Part shown: piece after piece, positions 61,264-64,000 of the stretch
How the letters are laid out: every line of letters starts with the position of its first letter
How positions within the stretch are numbered: position 1 is the stretch's first letter
From: Clostridium manihotivorum
GTDB taxonomy: Bacteria > Bacillota > Clostridia > Clostridiales > Clostridiaceae
Length of the DNA stretch: 64,000 bases
Assembly: GCF_004015185.1 (NCBI RefSeq)
Contig: NZ_CP025746.1
Coordinates: forward strand, 6,031,776 to 6,095,775
Reading direction: 5' to 3'
Translations under genes and position numbers: made by a program
Notes under the pieces: model-generated
Seen by the model: only the letters and a program-made list of their open reading frames with translations
Databases searched by the model: none
Told to the model about the DNA's origin: nothing

Positions 61264-61704
61264 TTAATCTATAACTCTAAAAATAGTACCTCCGAACTTT
61301 ATTTCATCCTCAACTTTTAACTTTACTCTTCCCGTTATCTTATTATCATTAACAAAGGTACCATTCGTACTATTGAGATCTTCTAAAATAAAATCATCAT
61401 TTCTTAAATATAACTTTGCATGGTGGCCCGAAACAAATTGGTCGTTTAAAACTATGGAGTTATCATCTCTTCTTCCTATGGTTATACTATTCATAACTGG
61501 TATAACAGAACCTGGTTTAAGGTCATGATTCTCTAAAGCTTTAATAACTTCAATTCCATGAACCTTTTTTGATTTGCTAGGTCTCCTTTTCCCACCAGTT
61601 TTAACATCCTTGTACATTATTTTTAGAGCATAATAAATAATTACGTAAAGAATAATTATAAAAATAACTCCAAAAATTACACTACTTATCTTCTTAAAAT
61701 CCAT
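61264..61704 (-). CDS. Membrane-anchored FHA-domain protein
   Basis: 146 residues. One N-terminal membrane helix (VIFGVIFIIILYVIIYYALKI), a basic linker (GGKRRPSKSKKVHG), and a FHA domain (ITIGRRDDNSIVLNDQFVSG, then HHAKLYLRNDDFILEDLNST-NGTFVN). FHA domains bind phosphothreonine, so it may be a target of a Ser/Thr kinase of the PASTA type. It is the first gene of the FHA-FtsW-PBP cluster, a common Firmicute arrangement. Confidence 0.9.
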   Translation of the reverse strand: MDFKKISSVIFGVIFIIILYVIIYYALKIMYKDVKTGGKRRPSKSKKVHGIEVIKALENHDLKPGSVIPVMNSITIGRRDDNSIVLNDQFVSGHHAKLYLRNDDFILEDLNSTNGTFVNDNKITGRVKLKVEDEIKFGGTIFRVID

Positions 61705-61957
61705 ATTTTCACCTCAAATTATCTTTAACCAGTATTATCCTATATTTTATTCTCTTCTTTCTCCATATTGATTATACAATAAAAATCATCTTAAATCATG
61801 ACAAAATGCAATTCATACGTTTTCATATAAAAAATTTATATTTTCTTAAGATATTAAAAAGCCCTAAGTTTTAATATTTTTATAAATAAAGTAATATAAA
61901 TTCACCCTTTTTACTGTATAATATATTTATAACACATTATATTGATGCCCTTTAATT

Positions 61958-61996
61958 AAAAAAATCACTAATGCTATTTTCATTAGTGATTTTTTT
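61958..61996. terminator. Bidirectional terminator after hisE
   Basis: AAAAATCACTAATG and CATTAGTGATTTTT are perfect arms with a 6-base loop and A/T runs on both ends. It ends the his operon on the minus strand. The rest of the gap 61705-62096 is AT-rich and includes the likely FHA promoter region. Confidence 0.88.
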
Positions 61997-62096
61997 AATA
62001 TGATGACATTTTATTGTCTTGAAAAATTCTAACTATAATTTTAAATATTATATGGTATTTTTATTGATTTATATATTTCAATTTGTCCTACTATAT

Positions 62097-62423
62097 CTAT
62101 AGAATTTCTATATCTTTTCTTTCGCTTTTTAGATTACCCATTTTTTCACTTCTTCTGTCTAACTCGGTATATATGTCTTCAATTTCTATCCCCATATCAG
62201 CCATTAAGACCAAAGTATGATATATCAAATCGCAAACTTCACTAATGCCATTTTCCTTGTTATCATTCTTTCCTTCTATTATGACCTCAGTACACTCTTC
62301 TCCTACCTTTTTCAATATCTTATCTCTACCTTTTGAAAATAAATAGTTTGTATAGGAACCTTCCATAGGGTTATCTTTTCTTAGCTTTATGACTTCATAA
62401 AGTTTTTTAAGAGAATCGTCCAT
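62097..62423 (-). CDS. hisE: Phosphoribosyl-ATP pyrophosphatase
   Basis: 108 residues from ATG 62423 (GGAGGAG upstream). LYEVIKLRKDNPMEGSYTNY, KILKKVGEECTEVIIEGK and DLIYHTLVLMADMGI contain the MazG-like Glu/Asp metal site of HisE. Hydrolyses PR-ATP in the second step of histidine synthesis. Last gene of the operon; HisI is a separate protein here instead of a fused HisIE. Confidence 0.95.
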   Translation of the reverse strand: MDDSLKKLYEVIKLRKDNPMEGSYTNYLFSKGRDKILKKVGEECTEVIIEGKNDNKENGISEVCDLIYHTLVLMADMGIEIEDIYTELDRRSEKMGNLKSERKDIEIL

Positions 62424-62591
62424 AGTTATTCTCTCCTCCAATTCTATATTTAATCTATGCTTACTTGCTATTCACAATAAAACCGAGATACCTAAATTTA
62501 AACCATCTACAGATGCTTATCCACAGTTTTATCTTTTTTTATACTTTACTAGACAGCAAAATATAGTTTTCTAAAGAACAACATAATACCT

Positions 62592-62897
62592 TTATAAAAT
62601 CTTCCTATAAAAGCAGGTTCTCTCACCTGTGTGACAAGCAGCACCTATTTGTTCTACTTTAATTAAGAGAGTATCTTCATCACAATCAATAAGGATTTCC
62701 TTAACCGTTTGAAAATGTCCTGAAGTCTCTCCCTTATTCCATAGTTTATTTCTTGATCGACTAAAGAACCAAGTAGTCTTTGTCTCGATAGTTTTCTTGT
62801 AAGATTCTTCATTCATATATGCTAGCATTAGGACTTCGTTAGTGCTTTCATCTACAATTATTGCAGGTACCAAGCCCTTTTCAAAATTAGGTTCCAT
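62592..62897 (-). CDS. hisI: Phosphoribosyl-AMP cyclohydrolase
   Basis: 101 residues. VLMLAYMNEESYKKTIET, TWFFSRSRNKLWNKGETSG and the zinc/Mg site DCDEDTLL plus GAACHTGERTCFY are canonical for HisI. Opens the ring of PR-AMP. It is 33 bases after hisF and 169 bases before hisE. Confidence 0.96.
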   Translation of the reverse strand: MEPNFEKGLVPAIIVDESTNEVLMLAYMNEESYKKTIETKTTWFFSRSRNKLWNKGETSGHFQTVKEILIDCDEDTLLIKVEQIGAACHTGERTCFYRKIL

Positions 62898-62929
62898 AAT
62901 ACCCCTCCTGGTAATAAAAGTTATTAAAC

Positions 62930-63691
62930 TTATATCCTAACCTCAATATTGTCTTTTTTCAGATATTTCTTTACATCACCGATGGATGCTTCTTTGTAGT
63001 GGAATATTGAAGCAGCTAATGCTGCGTCTGAATTGGTTTTCTTAAAAACTTCGCTGATATGTGATATTTCTCCGCACCCTCCTGAGGCTATTACAGGTAT
63101 ATTAATAGAACCACATATGGCATTTAAAAACTCAATGTCGTAACCATTTTTAGTACCGTCTGCATCCATACTTGTTAATAATATTTCTCCTGCTCCTCTT
63201 CTAGCTGCTTCCTTGGCATACTCTATAGCATCTACCCCTGTATCTATTCTTCCACCATTAATAAATATATTCCATCCACTTCCATCAGATCTTTTCTTTC
63301 CATCTATAGCTACCACGATACATTGCTCTCCGAAAAGCTCTGCACCTTCTGTTATTAAATTAGGATTCCTTAGGGCTGCAGAGTTTATAGAAATCTTGTC
63401 AGCACCAGCTCTAAGTATTGCTTTTATATCTTCTATGGTACTTATTCCTCCACCAACAGTTAATGGAATAAAAACTTCATTTGCTGTTCTCTCAACCACA
63501 TCTATCATAGTTTTTCTTCCTTCATGACTTGCTGTTATATCTAGAAAAACTAGCTCATCTGCGCCTTCATCATTGTAAAACTTAGCTATCTCAACAGGAT
63601 CTCCTACATCTTTAAGCCCTACAAAGTTTATTCCCTTGACCACTCTCCCCATCTTAACATCTAAGCAAGGTATTATTCTTTTTGTTATCAT
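62930..63691 (-). CDS. hisF: Imidazole glycerol phosphate synthase, cyclase subunit
   Basis: 253 residues. TIM-barrel HisF: RIIPCLDVKMGRVVKGINF with the first catalytic Asp, then LVFLDITASHEGR, VPLTVGGGISTIEDI and GEILLTSMDADGTKNGYD with the second catalytic Asp. It couples to HisH glutaminase to make IGP and AICAR. 18 bases after hisA. Length normal. Confidence 0.97.
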   Translation of the reverse strand: MITKRIIPCLDVKMGRVVKGINFVGLKDVGDPVEIAKFYNDEGADELVFLDITASHEGRKTMIDVVERTANEVFIPLTVGGGISTIEDIKAILRAGADKISINSAALRNPNLITEGAELFGEQCIVVAIDGKKRSDGSGWNIFINGGRIDTGVDAIEYAKEAARRGAGEILLTSMDADGTKNGYDIEFLNAICGSINIPVIASGGCGEISHISEVFKKTNSDAALAASIFHYKEASIGDVKKYLKKDNIEVRI

Positions 63692-63708
63692 TATAAATCC
63701 CCCCTTTA

Positions 63709-64000
63709 TTAATCTTCTTTTGTGAGACTTATGGCCTTATCTAGATCTAAATTTCCTGAATATATAGCCTTTCCAGTTATAGCTCCATATAAATCTAATT
63801 TCTTTAATTTACCAATGTGATTAAGGTCTTTAATTCCTCCAGATGCTATTATATTCGCAGCAAGTATATTGTCTTTTAGCTGCTTAAGCATATCTAAGTT
63901 AGGCCCTTCAAGTGTTCCATCCTTAGATATATCCGTAACAATAAAGGTCTTTACTCCCAATGACTCAAGCTCCTTTGCAAAGTCAATATAATTTTTCTCT
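63709..64000 (-). CDS. hisA: HisA, C-terminal part only
   Basis: Partial: the frame runs off the right edge and shows about 97 residues of the C-terminal half. YIDFAKELESLGVKTFIVTD, DISKDGTLEGPN and IIASGGIKDLNHIGKL are HisA (ProFAR isomerase) motifs; SKDGTLEGPN is diagnostic against HisF. The upstream part is outside the window. The stop is followed by the hisF ribosome site. Confidence 0.94.
   Translation of the reverse strand, partial: EKNYIDFAKELESLGVKTFIVTDISKDGTLEGPNLDMLKQLKDNILAANIIASGGIKDLNHIGKLKKLDLYGAITGKAIYSGNLDLDKAISLTKED

Noticed and set aside
1..64000. tRNA or rRNA genes
   Set aside because: No cloverleaf with GTTCRA-type T-loop or rRNA-like GC-rich stretch was noticed in any gap.

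Overview
The window is AT-rich, dense DNA from a spore-forming, low-GC Clostridium (Clostridium sensu stricto by gene content). The signs are a gerK-type germination operon, two DUF1540 domains in one protein, a Spo0E-like phosphatase, the dnaE-pfkA-pyk and rapZ-yvcK-whiA clusters, and a T-box-regulated archaeal-type AspRS. Almost every gene lies on the minus strand, so transcription runs from high to low coordinates.

Positions 1 to about 32.7 kb are one long integrated conjugative element whose far end is outside the window to the left. Read in transcription order from 28.5 kb down, it holds: parA-parB; a ~2180-residue methylase/SNF2-helicase; a small unknown gene; a RadC/JAB protein; a DUF3991-Toprim protein; a DUF6075-like protein; a probable oriT; mobC; a MOBP-type relaxase; the VirD4 coupling protein; a VirB2/TrbC-like pilin; two nearly identical Maff2 proteins; a TrbL/VirB6-like channel protein; and a PrgI/VirB3-like protein. 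A complete Tad-type (type IVc) pilus module follows where VirB4 would be expected: prepilin peptidase, CpaB, TadZ, TadA/CpaF, TadB, TadC, two TadE/DUF4320-like pseudopilins, then a DUF6550-like protein and a secreted Gly-rich protein cut by the window start. No VirB4, peptidoglycan hydrolase or integrase is visible; they may lie further left.

Several cargo modules interrupt this backbone. A HigBA toxin-antitoxin pair with its own operator, promoter and terminator splits tadB from tadC. A Spo0E-like phosphatase stands beside a divergent XRE regulator. An unrecognised 681-residue zinc-finger protein with a nuclease-like C-terminus sits between virD4 and the relaxase. A 239-residue protein with a possible ADP-ribosyltransferase fold sits between the relaxase and mobC. 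At the right end is a three-gene ABC-3C-type conflict system: a Cap4-like nuclease-effector, a middle component and a DUF3732 ATPase.

From 32.8 kb on the DNA is chromosomal: rumA (a common ICE target and the likely junction), a DUF1540 protein, pyk, pfkA, dnaE, a GalT/HIT-like protein, whiA-yvcK-rapZ, aspS with a two-unit T-box leader, gerKB-gerKC-gerKA, murB, a PHP-domain protein, uvrC, an FtsI-like PBP, an FtsW/RodA-like protein, an FHA protein and hisE-hisI-hisF-hisA (hisA cut by the window end). The intergenic regions carry several families of small repeats. The most striking is a 95-120 bp inverted-repeat element with target-site-like duplications. One copy lies after rumA and another lies inside the T-box of aspS, between its antiterminator and terminator.
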